DNA of 64,000 bases from BOG-1155 sp050012495 (GCA_050012495.1 JBEKHB010000003.1:1-64000); one strand, 5' to 3'; shown: positions 33,927 through 43,794, counted from the stretch's first letter. The notes: generated from the sequence alone by a model not told the origin. Made by a program: numbers and translations.

Positions 33927-34691
33927 GTGTCGGAAAAAATTATCTTTGAAAAAGAGAACGGCGTCGCGACGATCCGGATCAATCGTCCGGAAGTAATGAA
34001 TGCCTTCGACACAGAAACCGAGGAGAAGCTGGCAAGGGCAATCAATGATGCCTGGCAGGACGATGCCATAAAAGCGCTGATCATCACCGCGGTCGGAGCG
34101 GCTTTTTGCACAGGAGTCGACATTGCAGGGATTGAAGGGCAGAGCGCACAAGCAGTGAACGCGTCTTTGAAACATGCTCAAAAGATAATCGAGGCTTTGG
34201 CCAACATGGAGAAACCGGTGATAGCGGCAGTCAACGGTCTCGCGGTAGGCGCCGGGTGCAGCATTGCCATGGCCTGCGATATCATTATTGCATCGAGCAA
34301 TGCGAAGTTTTCTCAGAACTTTGTGAAAATCGGGTTGGTATCGGATATGGGAGGCATGTATTTTCTGCCCAGGATGGTCGGTCTCGCGAGGGCAAAAGAG
34401 CTGCTCTTCACGGGTGCGACCATAGATGCCGAAGGGGCCCGGGAAATAGGGATGATCAACAGAGTGGTTGCGGAAGGCGATTTGGGAGGGGCTGCAAAGG
34501 AATTGGCGCGCCAGATTGCCGCCGGGCCCATTACACCGATCGGGTTGATGAAGAAGATCCTGAATCAATCGACGTATCTTGATCTCCCTACGCTGCTCGA
34601 CCTCGAAGCCCAGGCCCAGATGGTATGTTCTCAAACCGACGATCATAAGAAAAGGGTGCAAGCTTTCCTGGAAAGAAAAAAGAAGAAATGA
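33927..34691 (+). CDS. Enoyl-CoA hydratase/isomerase family protein (copy 2)
   Basis: The 254-residue crotonase-fold protein starts at GTG 33927, five bases after GGAGG; the frame open upstream is not coding. Oxyanion-hole segments are CTGVDIAGIEG and VNGLAVGAGCSIAMACDI. The first catalytic Glu position is replaced (FSQNFVKIGLVSDMGG), as in PaaG-like members, whereas the second Glu is kept (AKELLFTG). It thus complements copy 1. Within the operon it may be an enoyl-CoA isomerase or a ring/branch-specific hydratase. Confidence 0.9.
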   Translation: MSEKIIFEKENGVATIRINRPEVMNAFDTETEEKLARAINDAWQDDAIKALIITAVGAAFCTGVDIAGIEGQSAQAVNASLKHAQKIIEALANMEKPVIAAVNGLAVGAGCSIAMACDIIIASSNAKFSQNFVKIGLVSDMGGMYFLPRMVGLARAKELLFTGATIDAEGAREIGMINRVVAEGDLGGAAKELARQIAAGPITPIGLMKKILNQSTYLDLPTLLDLEAQAQMVCSQTDDHKKRVQAFLERKKKK

Positions 34692-34703
34692 GTATCACGG
34701 CTG

Positions 34704-34740
34704 CGGGCGGGGGAGCCCCCGCGACGAGGGCTCCTGCCCT
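34704..34740 (+). terminator. Hairpin after the beta-oxidation operon
   Basis: GGAGCCC (34712-34718) pairs with GGGCTCC (34728-34734) in a GC-rich stem just after the last gene. There is no clean T-run, so it is a weak intrinsic-terminator candidate. Confidence 0.4.
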
Positions 34741-34824
34741 GAACCTTAAGAGGTTTTGATCGAACCCCCCCCATCGCGGCGGCTGTTTTCTTTAGATTAT
34801 GCCGGAGAGCGAGGAAATTTGGAA

Positions 34825-35985
34825 CTATAGCGTAAGATATCCGGCGGGGGAGATGCTGGTAGCGAGCATTACCATGTTTATGTGCCGATCGGTCATCCAT
34901 AAATCTCCCTGCCGGTGCTCGGGTTGAAGCCAGAAGGCTTCGATAGTCTCCGCCAGTCGCTCATACGGCCGCAAGGCTCTTATCCGGTCGTCCAGGTCGT
35001 ATTCTTCAGGAAAAAGCGGCTTATTTCTCCCGATCAGGTCCGAAAGTCCCTGAAATGCGCGTAATCCTATCGACAGACCGAGTTCGCGGAAGGCCAGGCG
35101 GTCATTTGCGGGAAGGTTCATCCGGTCCAGGTCGAAAGCCTTGAGACCCAGAAGGGCGGCCTCCAGCAGAATGACAAGCAGGCCTGACTGCGAGAAATAG
35201 CCTGCCGTCATCAACCGGGCCACGGATAAGGTGTCGGACAGGAGGCCGCCGATGCCAAGAGGGTCGTCGGTGACCCAACTCCTCCCCTTGCACATGCCGG
35301 CCATATCGGCGATCTCCTCTCCCAGGTCCGCCGACCCTTCCGGATCTCCCGCGGCTGTCGCCGCAAGCCGGGTATACGTGATCAACCCATCCAAAGGATC
35401 GTGGAGACCCATGGACTGGACCAGAGGGTAGGAGAGGTCTGTACTCATCTTCCAGTACATCCGTTTCTGTCTGTCCGCAGACGGGGCATACACGAACCTG
35501 GCGTGACTGGTGCGCGCAAGCTCGATGGCCCACCTGTTATAGGTGAATTCCCCGGTCACCCTTGTGACGCGGTCAAGGGCGTGCATCCATTTTGTCAGGT
35601 AATGAAAGTACTGGCCGTCCCGGTCCCATTCAAGGCGTTCGTTAAGGGGCTCGGTGGCTTTGCGCTCCTTAAACTGTTTGCCTATCCTCAATCCCCCTGC
35701 CGTTGGGTGGAGAGTGGCTTCCTCTCCATCAAGGCCGCTGATCCAGCCGGCTCTCTTGTCATCCTGCCGGTATCGTCCGAGCGTCGAATGTACCTGCCCG
35801 ACGAGCTGCAGCGCCAGATCCCTGAGCTTCTCGTCACCCGTTTCCCGGTAAAGACCCAGAAGGTTGCAGACTGCGAAGGCATCGGTCCACAGGTATCGCT
35901 GCGGGACGCCGGCCGCCGGTAAAAGTCCGGTGAGACGGGCAAAGTCGGTCATGATCTCACGGCTGAGAGGTGTGTCTTCCGTCAT
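34825..35985 (-). CDS. Conserved protein of unknown function, predicted alpha/alpha-barrel-like
   Basis: I do not recognise a characterised function. The 386-residue protein is mainly helical, with repeated helix pairs rich in Trp, Tyr, His and Arg (LWTDAFAVCNLLGLYRETGD, LTKWMHALDRVTRVTGEFTY, WAIELARTSHARFVYAP). These resemble six-hairpin glycosidase-like folds. It has no signal peptide or membrane segment. AGGA precedes the ATG. It stands alone between a convergent operon end and a ClC channel gene on the same strand. Confidence 0.7.
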   Translation of the reverse strand: MTEDTPLSREIMTDFARLTGLLPAAGVPQRYLWTDAFAVCNLLGLYRETGDEKLRDLALQLVGQVHSTLGRYRQDDKRAGWISGLDGEEATLHPTAGGLRIGKQFKERKATEPLNERLEWDRDGQYFHYLTKWMHALDRVTRVTGEFTYNRWAIELARTSHARFVYAPSADRQKRMYWKMSTDLSYPLVQSMGLHDPLDGLITYTRLAATAAGDPEGSADLGEEIADMAGMCKGRSWVTDDPLGIGGLLSDTLSVARLMTAGYFSQSGLLVILLEAALLGLKAFDLDRMNLPANDRLAFRELGLSIGLRAFQGLSDLIGRNKPLFPEEYDLDDRIRALRPYERLAETIEAFWLQPEHRQGDLWMTDRHINMVMLATSISPAGYLTL

Positions 35986-36083
35986 TTACATTCCTGATAA
36001 AGCTTACACTGCGACGGCCCAAAGGTCCACTGAAAAGGCGCCCGGATCGACCGCTTCCTGGGCACACATGGGGACATCCATGA

Positions 36084-37904
36084 CTAAATAACCGGCCCGC
36101 CGCCGGCATCGGCAGGAGGTGCTGAAGGGTTTTTTGCGCGCTCCACCTCCTCGTGGTATGCCCGGGTTATATCCTTTCTGCTCACGAGAGAGATGACCTT
36201 TCTTGGATCATCTTTGCTCACCACCGGCAGTTCCCTTACGTCGAGGATAGCCATGAGACTCAATGCGGTATTAAGGGTATCGTCCATCGTGATGGTCCTT
36301 ACTCCTCCCATAGCAATATCCTTGGCCAAAAGAAGGGCCTGCACTTCCTTATCCGCCATCGCCCGGCGCAAGTCGGTCATGGAGATGATCCCGCTCAGGT
36401 TCTCCTCCTTATCGACAACCGGGAAATCTTGTTGATCTGAGGCCAACACGATCCGGAGAACTTGCCCGAAAGGCATGCTTTCCGGAATCGCTTCTACCTT
36501 CCGGTTTTGTGCGACAGCGTTTCTTACGGTAAGACGGTCCATAATATCCACCGCGAAATCCCCTATATGGGCAGGGGAATCCACCCTCGTCGGCACTTGC
36601 TTTTCGTACAGCGACACACGTCCAAGCAGGAGGTATGACAGGGACGAGACGACCATCATCGGGACAATGAGATTGTAGCCGCCGGTCATTTCCGCGACCA
36701 TGATCAGGGCTGCAATGGGAACTTTGGCGACGCCGGCGAAGAACCCCCCCATACCGACCAGGACGAACGCTGAAGGCTCGGCCACGATATGTGGAAAGAA
36801 CCTATGACAGGCAGTACCGAAAGCACCTCCGAGCATAGAGCCTATGAAGAGGGAAGGGGCAAACACGCCCCCGCTTCCACCGGAGCTGATGGTACACGAC
36901 GTTGCGACGATCTTTGCAAAAATGAGCACTGCCATCAACGGAACGGCGAGGCGCCCATCGATGGCCGACTGAATCCACGCGTAACCGCCCCCCAGTACTT
37001 GAGGCAGGAAAACCGCGATGAGTCCTACCATCAGGCCGCCGATTGCCGGTTTTACCTGGCTGGGGAGACTGAGCCGTCTGAAAAACCGATCGCGCATTCC
37101 ATAGAAAAACCAGACGTAGGGGAACCCGACAACTGCGCAGAGGACGCCTAGAACAGCATAGAAGGGGAGCTGGGCAGGAGTGGCCAGGCTAAACTGGGGG
37201 ATATGAAAGATCGTCGCATCGCCGTCATGAAAAGTAAAGACCATGAAAGCCACGATTGAGGAGAGGATGCAGGGGATGAGGGCTTCGAATTCAAAATCCT
37301 CTTTCCGGTAGAGCACTTCGGTCGCGAAGAGGGCTGCGCCCAAAGGCGCTTTGAAGATGGCGCCGATTCCTCCTGCCGCGCCCGCAAGGAGCATGATCCG
37401 TCGTTCCCTGTCGCTGACCCTCAGGAGGGAAGCCAGGAATGAGCCAAACCCCGCGCCTATCTGGGCAATAGGACCTTCCTTCCCAGCCGAGCCTCCCGAA
37501 CCTATGGTGATGGCGGACGCGATGGTCTTGATTACCGGTACCCGCCTTCGGATGATCCCTTTTTTTCTGTGGAAGCTGTCGATCATGGCGTCGGTTCCGT
37601 GGCCTTCCGCCTCAGGGGCGAAGGTGAACACGAGCAGTCCCGAAATAAGTCCGCCCAGCGCGGGAATCCATATCATCATCCATCGGCTGAGCGGAATCCC
37701 GAGGAAAAGGCGCACGGCCATCGATGGCGGAAGCGCGAACCCGGGCAGGTCCTGGAGAAAAAAATGTGTCCCGGTCTTCAGAAGAAAATTGAACAGTATG
37801 GCGCCGAGCCCCGATACGACGCCTATCAGGATTCCGATCAACGTTCCGCGCCCGATGCGCTTGATCCTTCTCGGATAAGATGATTTGGCAGCTCCGGCAG
37901 TCAT
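36084..37904 (-). CDS. ClC-family chloride channel/antiporter with C-terminal CBS pair
   Basis: The 606-residue membrane protein carries the ClC selectivity segments GSGGSAGKEGP (with the gating Glu), GSGGVFAPSLFIGSMLGGAFG and GGFFAGVAKVPIAALIMVAEMTGG written here in parts: GMGGFFAGVAKVP then AALIMVAEMTGGYN. About 470-590 is a CBS-domain pair (ISMTDLRRAMAD, VISLVSRKDITRAYHEE), which usually binds adenine nucleotides. It exchanges chloride for protons or conducts chloride across the inner membrane. It appears monocistronic. Confidence 0.92.
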   Translation of the reverse strand: MTAGAAKSSYPRRIKRIGRGTLIGILIGVVSGLGAILFNFLLKTGTHFFLQDLPGFALPPSMAVRLFLGIPLSRWMMIWIPALGGLISGLLVFTFAPEAEGHGTDAMIDSFHRKKGIIRRRVPVIKTIASAITIGSGGSAGKEGPIAQIGAGFGSFLASLLRVSDRERRIMLLAGAAGGIGAIFKAPLGAALFATEVLYRKEDFEFEALIPCILSSIVAFMVFTFHDGDATIFHIPQFSLATPAQLPFYAVLGVLCAVVGFPYVWFFYGMRDRFFRRLSLPSQVKPAIGGLMVGLIAVFLPQVLGGGYAWIQSAIDGRLAVPLMAVLIFAKIVATSCTISSGGSGGVFAPSLFIGSMLGGAFGTACHRFFPHIVAEPSAFVLVGMGGFFAGVAKVPIAALIMVAEMTGGYNLIVPMMVVSSLSYLLLGRVSLYEKQVPTRVDSPAHIGDFAVDIMDRLTVRNAVAQNRKVEAIPESMPFGQVLRIVLASDQQDFPVVDKEENLSGIISMTDLRRAMADKEVQALLLAKDIAMGGVRTITMDDTLNTALSLMAILDVRELPVVSKDDPRKVISLVSRKDITRAYHEEVERAKNPSAPPADAGGGPVI

Positions 37905-38143
37905 CGATCAATACTCAGGACGTTAATAATATACGATGTAGTGTTGACAGAGTATTCCCCTGCGCGACAGATGTTTCCGCTCCATCATGGAAAACGGAGC
38001 ATCTTCGTTACCAGGCCCGCATAAACCGGGGCCTGGGGAAGGCTCCTGCTCACCTCCCCCACGCTGCACCTGCACCGGCCCGGCAAAATCCAAAAATTGG
38101 CTCGCGGAAGTATCGTCTCTTCCGCCGTGCCCCGTCACGTTGA

Positions 38144-38686
38144 TTATTTGACCGGCTCCAAATGGGCCCTTCTGTTCTTCGCCCACGCCGCTTCGTTGTG
38201 GCCCGGGTCGACAGGCCTTTCCTTGCCGTAGCTCACCGTATCGAGGAGCGACGCACCAGCGCCGAGAGTTACCAGATAATTTTTCGCAGCATCGGCCCTT
38301 TTCTGACCGAGAGCGAGATTGTATTCCACTGAGCCCCGCTCATCGCAGTTGCCTTCCACTATTACGCGCCTTCCTGGATTCGTTTGGAACCAGGAAAAAT
38401 CTTGCTTCAGTATCTGCGCGTCCTGGGGCCTTATGAGGTACCTGTCGAAATCGAAGTGGACGTCTTTGAGCACCACGGCCGATACCACCGCCACGGCCTC
38501 TTTCCCCTGAGCGGGTGCGGCATGGACCTGTTCCTTCACCACGGACGGGCCGGCTTTCGGCATTTGAGCGGACGGCTGAGGTGCCGGCTTTTCCCCTTTC
38601 ATGGCCTGTTGAGACGATGCGCAACCACTGAGACTTACTACGAGAACGCCAACTATTAGAGCCAATCCCGCTGATCCTACCCTCAT
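38144..38686 (-). CDS. pal: OmpA-family peptidoglycan-associated lipoprotein (Pal-like)
   Basis: The 180-residue lipoprotein has a signal peptide with lipobox LSGC (Cys about 24), a Pro/Ala-rich linker, and an OmpA domain: VHFDFDRYLIRPQDA, VIVEGNCDERGSVEYNLALG, RADAAKNYLVTLG and GKERPVDPGHNEAAWAKNRR. The last parts carry the peptidoglycan-binding Asp and Arg. AAGGAGG precedes ATG 38686. No tol genes are adjacent. It anchors the outer membrane to the cell wall. It follows the marR gene on the same strand. Confidence 0.92.
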   Translation of the reverse strand: MRVGSAGLALIVGVLVVSLSGCASSQQAMKGEKPAPQPSAQMPKAGPSVVKEQVHAAPAQGKEAVAVVSAVVLKDVHFDFDRYLIRPQDAQILKQDFSWFQTNPGRRVIVEGNCDERGSVEYNLALGQKRADAAKNYLVTLGAGASLLDTVSYGKERPVDPGHNEAAWAKNRRAHLEPVK

Positions 38687-38745
38687 CGTTTTTCCTCCTT
38701 CTAAGAAGATTGATCGAAATACCACGCTATTATCCTTGAAAGCAC

Positions 38746-39222
38746 TCACTCCTGATCGAAAAAGAACGTCACCTTCACATTTTCCACCTCCGCTATTTCC
38801 GCAAGCTTCTTGACCGATTCATAGATGATGTTCAATTCATCCTCGCTCAATTTCATTAAGCCGTATATCATTTTTCCCTGGATGGGATTAGGCGCCTTCG
38901 CGACCAGATCTTGGCCTGCACGAGTCAGGTTCACCTTCACGACCCTCCTGTCGGTCGAATCTCTGTCTCTCACGACATAACCTTTGCTTTCCAGGCGATC
39001 GATCACACCGGTAACCGTGCTCGGATGGAGGTACATCTTTCTACTCAGTTCGCCGAGGGCGAGGCCGGGATGCTGGGAGACTATTTTCAGCGCCCAGAGT
39101 TGGGGCCCGGTTATGCCAAAGGTGTTCGACACCTCTTGCGAGTAATCATGAAGAGCCTTGAAAATTCGACGAAGAGACTGCATGGTTTCGGAAATCTGGG
39201 CATCGCGTCTCATTTCACCCAT
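38746..39222 (-). CDS. MarR-family transcriptional regulator
   Basis: The 158-residue protein has the MarR winged helix: ALKIVSQHPGLALGELSRKM, then YLHPSTVTGVIDRLESKGYV, then RDRDSTDRRVVKVNLTRAG, where the wing carries the conserved D-R-R. The N- and C-terminal helices would dimerise. GGGGGGT precedes the ATG. A 19-bp AT-rich inverted repeat 48 bases upstream is a likely operator. The target may be itself and pal, or an unlinked gene. Confidence 0.9.
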   Translation of the reverse strand: MGEMRRDAQISETMQSLRRIFKALHDYSQEVSNTFGITGPQLWALKIVSQHPGLALGELSRKMYLHPSTVTGVIDRLESKGYVVRDRDSTDRRVVKVNLTRAGQDLVAKAPNPIQGKMIYGLMKLSEDELNIIYESVKKLAEIAEVENVKVTFFFDQE

Positions 39223-39269
39223 CGTTTACCCCCCGGTAGTTTCAGGATACGTGTGGCATAACAAATATT

Positions 39270-39288
39270 TGCATACATAATATATGCA
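39270..39288. promoter_or_regulatory. Candidate MarR operator
   Basis: TGCATA and TATGCA form an inverted repeat with a 7-base spacer in AT-rich DNA just upstream of marR and of the divergent lipoprotein gene. Size and composition fit MarR sites. Confidence 0.45.
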
Positions 39289-39507
39289 TATATATTTAAT
39301 CATTCCTCGCTGCTCTGTCAAGCAAAAAGTGAAGCGTGTCAGTCAGCCGTGGAATCGATACGGTTGTTTTTCTCTGAAGGACCTATTAAGCTTTAGAGTG
39401 TGGCAATTTGACGGAGTGGGATGGGAGCGCCCGCCGAGGCACTCACGCGCCCGGATGATCGGTCGCTCTGGTCTCACGGTGACTGTCGTTATTCAAGGGG
39501 TGTCGCC

Positions 39508-40131
39508 ATGAAACAGGACTTCGGCCATAGGGAAGGATTTTTTTGGGGCTTCATTATCTTTTCGAGCCTCCTCGTCGGCTGTGCCGCACTTGACAAACCG
39601 GTGGATCTCACGTACAGCCACGCGGTCACTGCAGGGGGTGGATCGGGCGAAGCCTATCTCGCCATGCCGGTGATCGAACCGCAGCTCTTGAAAATGCCCC
39701 GAGGACGAACCGTCCTCGGCACGGTCAATGGGGCGGCCACCCAGATAATCACTTCGGATGATGTGCCGCAATGGATAATGGGGGCCTTAACGGACGAACT
39801 CCACTCTGCCGGCTACGAAACAAGAACAGTGGCGCATCTCCCGCCCGGTGTACCTCAGGGTGTATCGGTGCGGGTCGTGAAGCTGTCCGCAGATCAGACA
39901 ACCGACGGGCTCCTCCTCATCACTTCGACCGATATCTCCCTCGCTGCGGAGGTCTGGAAACAGGGAGTGTTGGTAAAGACACTTACCGCTCAAGCGGCGA
40001 GACAGGACCAGGGGTTCGACGGGTCCGGGACTTTCGTCGGCGCCGCTATGCAGGAGACCCTCCAGTCGACGATGGAGCAACTCATACCGGACGTCATCAG
40101 GGTCCTGGCGCCCCCCAAGCCTCCCGGATGA
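39508..40131 (+). CDS. Predicted lipoprotein, YajG-like
   Basis: The 207-residue protein starts with a short charged end, a hydrophobic stretch (FFWGFIIFSSLLVGC) and a lipobox LVGC, so it is a predicted lipoprotein. The mature part has alternating strands and resembles YajG-type lipoproteins: VLGTVNGAATQIITSDDVPQ, then a helix before GYETRTV, and DISLAAEVWKQGVLVKTLTA. The function is unknown. AAGGGG lies before ATG 39508. It is divergent from marR. Confidence 0.7.
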   Translation: MKQDFGHREGFFWGFIIFSSLLVGCAALDKPVDLTYSHAVTAGGGSGEAYLAMPVIEPQLLKMPRGRTVLGTVNGAATQIITSDDVPQWIMGALTDELHSAGYETRTVAHLPPGVPQGVSVRVVKLSADQTTDGLLLITSTDISLAAEVWKQGVLVKTLTAQAARQDQGFDGSGTFVGAAMQETLQSTMEQLIPDVIRVLAPPKPPG

Positions 40132-40567
40132 GCGCCCTGGAGCCTGTTGCATTTCCTCCATGGCGTTGTCCACCCCGGCCGGTGATGAAGCCGTACAGGC
40201 TGGTTTTGTCAGGTCTGGAATGCGTCCCAGGCGAATACGGCCGATCCTCGTCCCTCCTTCTTCAGAGGCGACAATGATTATAGTCTTATCCTCCGCTAGC
40301 CGTCCGACAACGCCCTCTTCCTCACCGCCCCGGCAGGTTCCCGTCCACCTCAACTGTGCCACGCAACCGATTACGCCCGGCCGCACCATAACTCCGCGAA
40401 GTTTGTCCAGTCATGTCCACGTCGTCATATAGCAAGCTGTAAATGTGCATTGACTTCCAAGGTGTATAAGATTTGAGCGTAGATGATGGCGGCGATGGCG
40501 CCCAAAGGACTTGACCATGAGGCTATAAGGGTGTTTATATGTTCCTATTACCCGTGTGGGTCATTGC
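40132..40567. other. Intergenic region with nothing recognised
   Basis: About 430 bases between the lipoprotein and the histidine kinase contain no supported gene, RNA or clear promoter. Open frames there lack ribosome sites and family similarity. Confidence 0.4.
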
Positions 40568-41575
40568 ATGTCTGCAGTGAAGCCAAAAAAACTTCTTGTG
40601 GCCATCTTAGTCCTGCTTGTGAGCTTCCTGCACTATGGCACGGGGCACGGCCGGCTTTACTATCACGTCTTCTACCGGGATCTGTACTATCTGCCTTTGA
40701 TATTGGCCGGAGTCTGGTTCGGACTACGCGGCGCCCTCGTCACGTCCCTGAGCATCACCATCCTTTTTCTCCCCTACGTGCTGATGACCTGGCATTACGT
40801 GCCTATTCTTGATTTTGACCGGATCCTGGAGATAATCCTTCTGAACTCATTAGCCGGGGTTTTGGGAGTCATCTCAGACCGGGAAAGAAAGAGCCAGAAG
40901 GCGCTCGGCGAGGCCGGGAATTTTGCGGCAATCGGACAAGCCGTCGCGGGGATCGCCCACGACATCAAGGCCCCGCTTACCGCCATAGGCGGCTTCACCC
41001 GGTCAGTCCTGAAACGACTCCCGGCCGATAACCCGGATCGTGAAAAACTGGACATCGTCGTCCGGGAGGCAGACAGGCTGGAGGCGCTGCTGAAAGACAT
41101 GCTCGATTTCTCCCGGCCCATGGACTTGCACCTTTCCAGGGAAGATGTCAAGGGCCTCGTGGAATCAACGCTGCCCCTTGTCGAAGCCGAAGGGGAGCGC
41201 CGGAAGGTGAGGATCGAGACCGGTTGGGGCTCTCGTATGCCGTTGATTCTGTGCGACCAGGGGAGGATCAGGCAGGCGTTGCTCAACCTTTTGCTAAACG
41301 CAATTCAGGCTTCACCGGAAGGAGAGCGCGTAGAGATAAGGGTCAGACAGGCAGGAGCCAGAGCGCTCATCGATGTCGTAGATCGCGGAGGCGGGATACC
41401 AGTCGAGATGAGAGAAAAAATTTTCTTGCCCTTTTTTACTACGAAGACTGAAGGGACAGGGCTCGGTTTGCCGATGGCATTAAAGATTGTCCAGGCCCAC
41501 GGGGGGAGACTCAGGGCAATGGAAAACCCCGATAAAGGGACAATTTTCAGGATTGCCCTGCCCCTTGCCCCATAA
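40568..41575 (+). CDS. Membrane-bound sensor histidine kinase
   Basis: The protein of about 335 residues has three to four N-terminal transmembrane segments (about 10-105), a short linker, a dimerisation/phosphoacceptor helix GIAHDIKAPLTAIGGFTRSV and an ATPase domain with N-box NLLLNAIQASPEG, DRGGGIP and GTGLGLPMALKIVQAHGG. There is no periplasmic sensor domain, so it may sense the membrane. No response regulator is adjacent. The start is uncertain (ATG 40568 or GTG 40556), with no clear ribosome site. Confidence 0.87.
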   Translation: MSAVKPKKLLVAILVLLVSFLHYGTGHGRLYYHVFYRDLYYLPLILAGVWFGLRGALVTSLSITILFLPYVLMTWHYVPILDFDRILEIILLNSLAGVLGVISDRERKSQKALGEAGNFAAIGQAVAGIAHDIKAPLTAIGGFTRSVLKRLPADNPDREKLDIVVREADRLEALLKDMLDFSRPMDLHLSREDVKGLVESTLPLVEAEGERRKVRIETGWGSRMPLILCDQGRIRQALLNLLLNAIQASPEGERVEIRVRQAGARALIDVVDRGGGIPVEMREKIFLPFFTTKTEGTGLGLPMALKIVQAHGGRLRAMENPDKGTIFRIALPLAP

Positions 41576-41845
41576 TTCAGACCCTTGCACTATTAACCGT
41601 TTTCGTTCAGACTCAACGGATGTAGAAAAGACCCGCCGACTCTTCCGGGCATATACGGGGGCCGAAAAAGGCGGTAGCCGGAATCTGTTCAACGCCGTGC
41701 TTCTCTGCCTCGTCCCGCCGACATCTCCCCGGTCTCTGTAGCGTAATGTTGACCTTTACGGAATCATCCATTCCCTTCGTGCTTCCAGCATCGCTGAAAC
41801 GGCATGATCGTCTGCTAAATTAGTGATACGTTTGCCGCGCTTTTC

Positions 41846-42894
41846 TTATGCGGGCTTCAGATGAACGGTATTTGTCGGAAAGGGTATCACGATGCCCTCG
41901 TCCCGATATCTCCGTATCAGTCTCTTGATGAACTCGTGCCTGATCTCGTACTGGTCGATGAACTCGCTCACCTTCATGATGACAATGAATTTTACGCCCC
42001 AGTCTCCCAGGGTGCGATACCGGACGAAAGGCTCGAATTCATCAAGACCGCACCGGGTCTCTCTCAGCACTTCCCGCGCCACCTCAACGGTAACCTCTTC
42101 CACCTTTTCAAGGTCGCTCTCGTAGGAGACAGCAACCTGCGTGAGCACCGTATGCTGTTTGTCGGGGAGGGAGTAGTTTATGACTATGGCCGACGCAAGT
42201 CTCGAGTTCGGGACGATGACCACATTGTCCAGGAGCATCTTGATCACCGTATCCCGCCATGTCATATCCACCACATATCCTTCTTGGCCCGTGTCGAGTT
42301 TCACGTAGTCGCCCGGCCTTATCTTCCTTGAGACGATGATATGGAGTCCCGCGAAGAGGCTCGCTACGGTATTCTGAAGGCCCAGCGCAACTGCCAGCCT
42401 CCTGCGCCTATGGCGGTGAGTGCGGGCGTGAGCGAAAACCCCAGGGTGCGGAAGATGAGCATGCTCCCCGCGAGGTACACGATGATCCTGACCGCGGTGC
42501 TGAAAATCGATACCGAGGCGAGTGTCGCCTCTGCGGTGACGGCCCACAGGTTTATCAATCCCGCGGCAAACCTGGCCAGAATTATAGTCCCCGCGAGCAT
42601 CATGCATACGTGGAGCGTCCTTTTCAGGAAGACGAGGGCAACCGGTACGATGGGCATGGTGTGGACAGCGGCATAGATCCCAAGAATAATGAATGAGAGC
42701 GCCGTCATCCCCTGGAGCGCCGCGCCCACGGCCCTGGTGCGCTTTCGTTTCTGGAGCCGGGGAATAAAGACAGTCTCCACGAGTATCCCGAGGAGCATTG
42801 CCCCCGTGATGAAAACGAGGGGCAGCACCAGGTGTGAAAGATCGAAGAATTCCACGGTCAGGTATTTCTTGATGAATGGTAGCGTCTGCAACAT
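41846..42894 (-). pseudogene. MscS-type mechanosensitive channel, frameshifted
   Basis: The first part (42894 to about 42398) encodes four hydrophobic segments and ends at ALTAIGAGG. The second, in another frame, continues LAVALGLQNTVASLFAGLHI, RPGDYVKLDTGQEGYV and NVVIVPNS, to a normal MscS beta and C-terminal domain ending at 41846. One base appears missing at the GGAGG run near 42397-42399. Apart from that the gene is intact and has a good ribosome site (GGAGG). It could be a recent mutation or a sequencing error. Confidence 0.8.
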
Positions 42895-42996
42895 ACTACA
42901 ACCTCCTTCAGTTCAGGCAGGCCCGAGAAATGGAGGGTCTGCGAGATATCACGGCGGATCGCCATAGACCTCTCGCTGCGTTGCAGCCAGGAAGGT

Positions 42997-43033
42997 ACCC
43001 GCCGGGCGGGCCTGCAAGGCCCGCCCGGCGGGT
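42997..43033. repeat. Perfect 16-bp GC-rich stem-loop
   Basis: ACCCGCCGGGCGGGCC and its exact reverse complement flank the loop TGCAA. No T-run follows on either strand, so an intrinsic terminator is not certain. It lies upstream of the MscS gene. Confidence 0.7.
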
Positions 43034-43188
43034 CAGGGGTAGGGAAGGAGCAGTGAGGGTGAGCCGGTTTTTATACCTCGAACTGGTCAATAATGTGCAA
43101 TCTGTTGCCTCTCATCCTGGGGACCTCTGTCGCGTGAGGCCCGCGCAAGTCGGCGTCCGTATTCAAGAGTCTACGCGTACTGATTGGG

Positions 43189-43476
43189 CTAAAGAAGGAC
43201 CGGGGGCGCCCGGTAAGGGTGGGTGGAGATGAGGGGCGTATGCCTCTCACCCCACCTGTCTTGAGCGGGAAGATAACTCGCGCCCTCCGAGGTTTCGAGG
43301 GTAAACCGGTGTCCGACCAGGGCGGGTGAGGCGCCGCCGTCCTCGCATGTCTGCAGCTGGTCGTCGCTACGGCTGATCTCTGCGGCTCTGGTCGCCGTTG
43401 TTGATGCAAGGGCCGCCATTATCATAAATAGTGCAACTCCTTTCATGAGAAAAGATCCGGTCATCGCCTTCGGCAC
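43189..43476 (-). CDS. Possible small secreted protein
   Basis: A GTG-started frame of 95 residues contains MKGVALFMIMAALASTTATR followed by AAE, a plausible signal peptide, and a short polar remainder. There is no strong ribosome site and no family recognised. It may be spurious. The 900-base stretch 42895-43794 otherwise contains only the stem-loop at 42997-43033. Confidence 0.3.
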   Translation of the reverse strand: MPKAMTGSFLMKGVALFMIMAALASTTATRAAEISRSDDQLQTCEDGGASPALVGHRFTLETSEGASYLPAQDRWGERHTPLISTHPYRAPPVLL

Positions 43477-43794
43477 CTTAAGCCTGAACCCCTTGTCAAC
43501 GCTCTTTTCAAGTACATCTCACTGCAACAGCCGTGCCGGGGACATGTCACAGGTAAGTGAGCAGAATCATTCCCTCTAGTGACGCGACTGTCGGGAGGCA
43601 ACGACGGGAATGTCGAGGACCGTGATGTGGAGGAGACAAAAGTGTCGCACGAGATTATGAACCCTGAAGGCGTGAACCTCTTCCGACGGATGAAGTGAGA
43701 TACACTCACAAGGACTTCAGAATGCAGTTCTTGACGCAGCCAAAGGATTGTCCCCGCTTGCTTCCCGCTCGGTCGCACTCAGTTGTGCGTGTCG

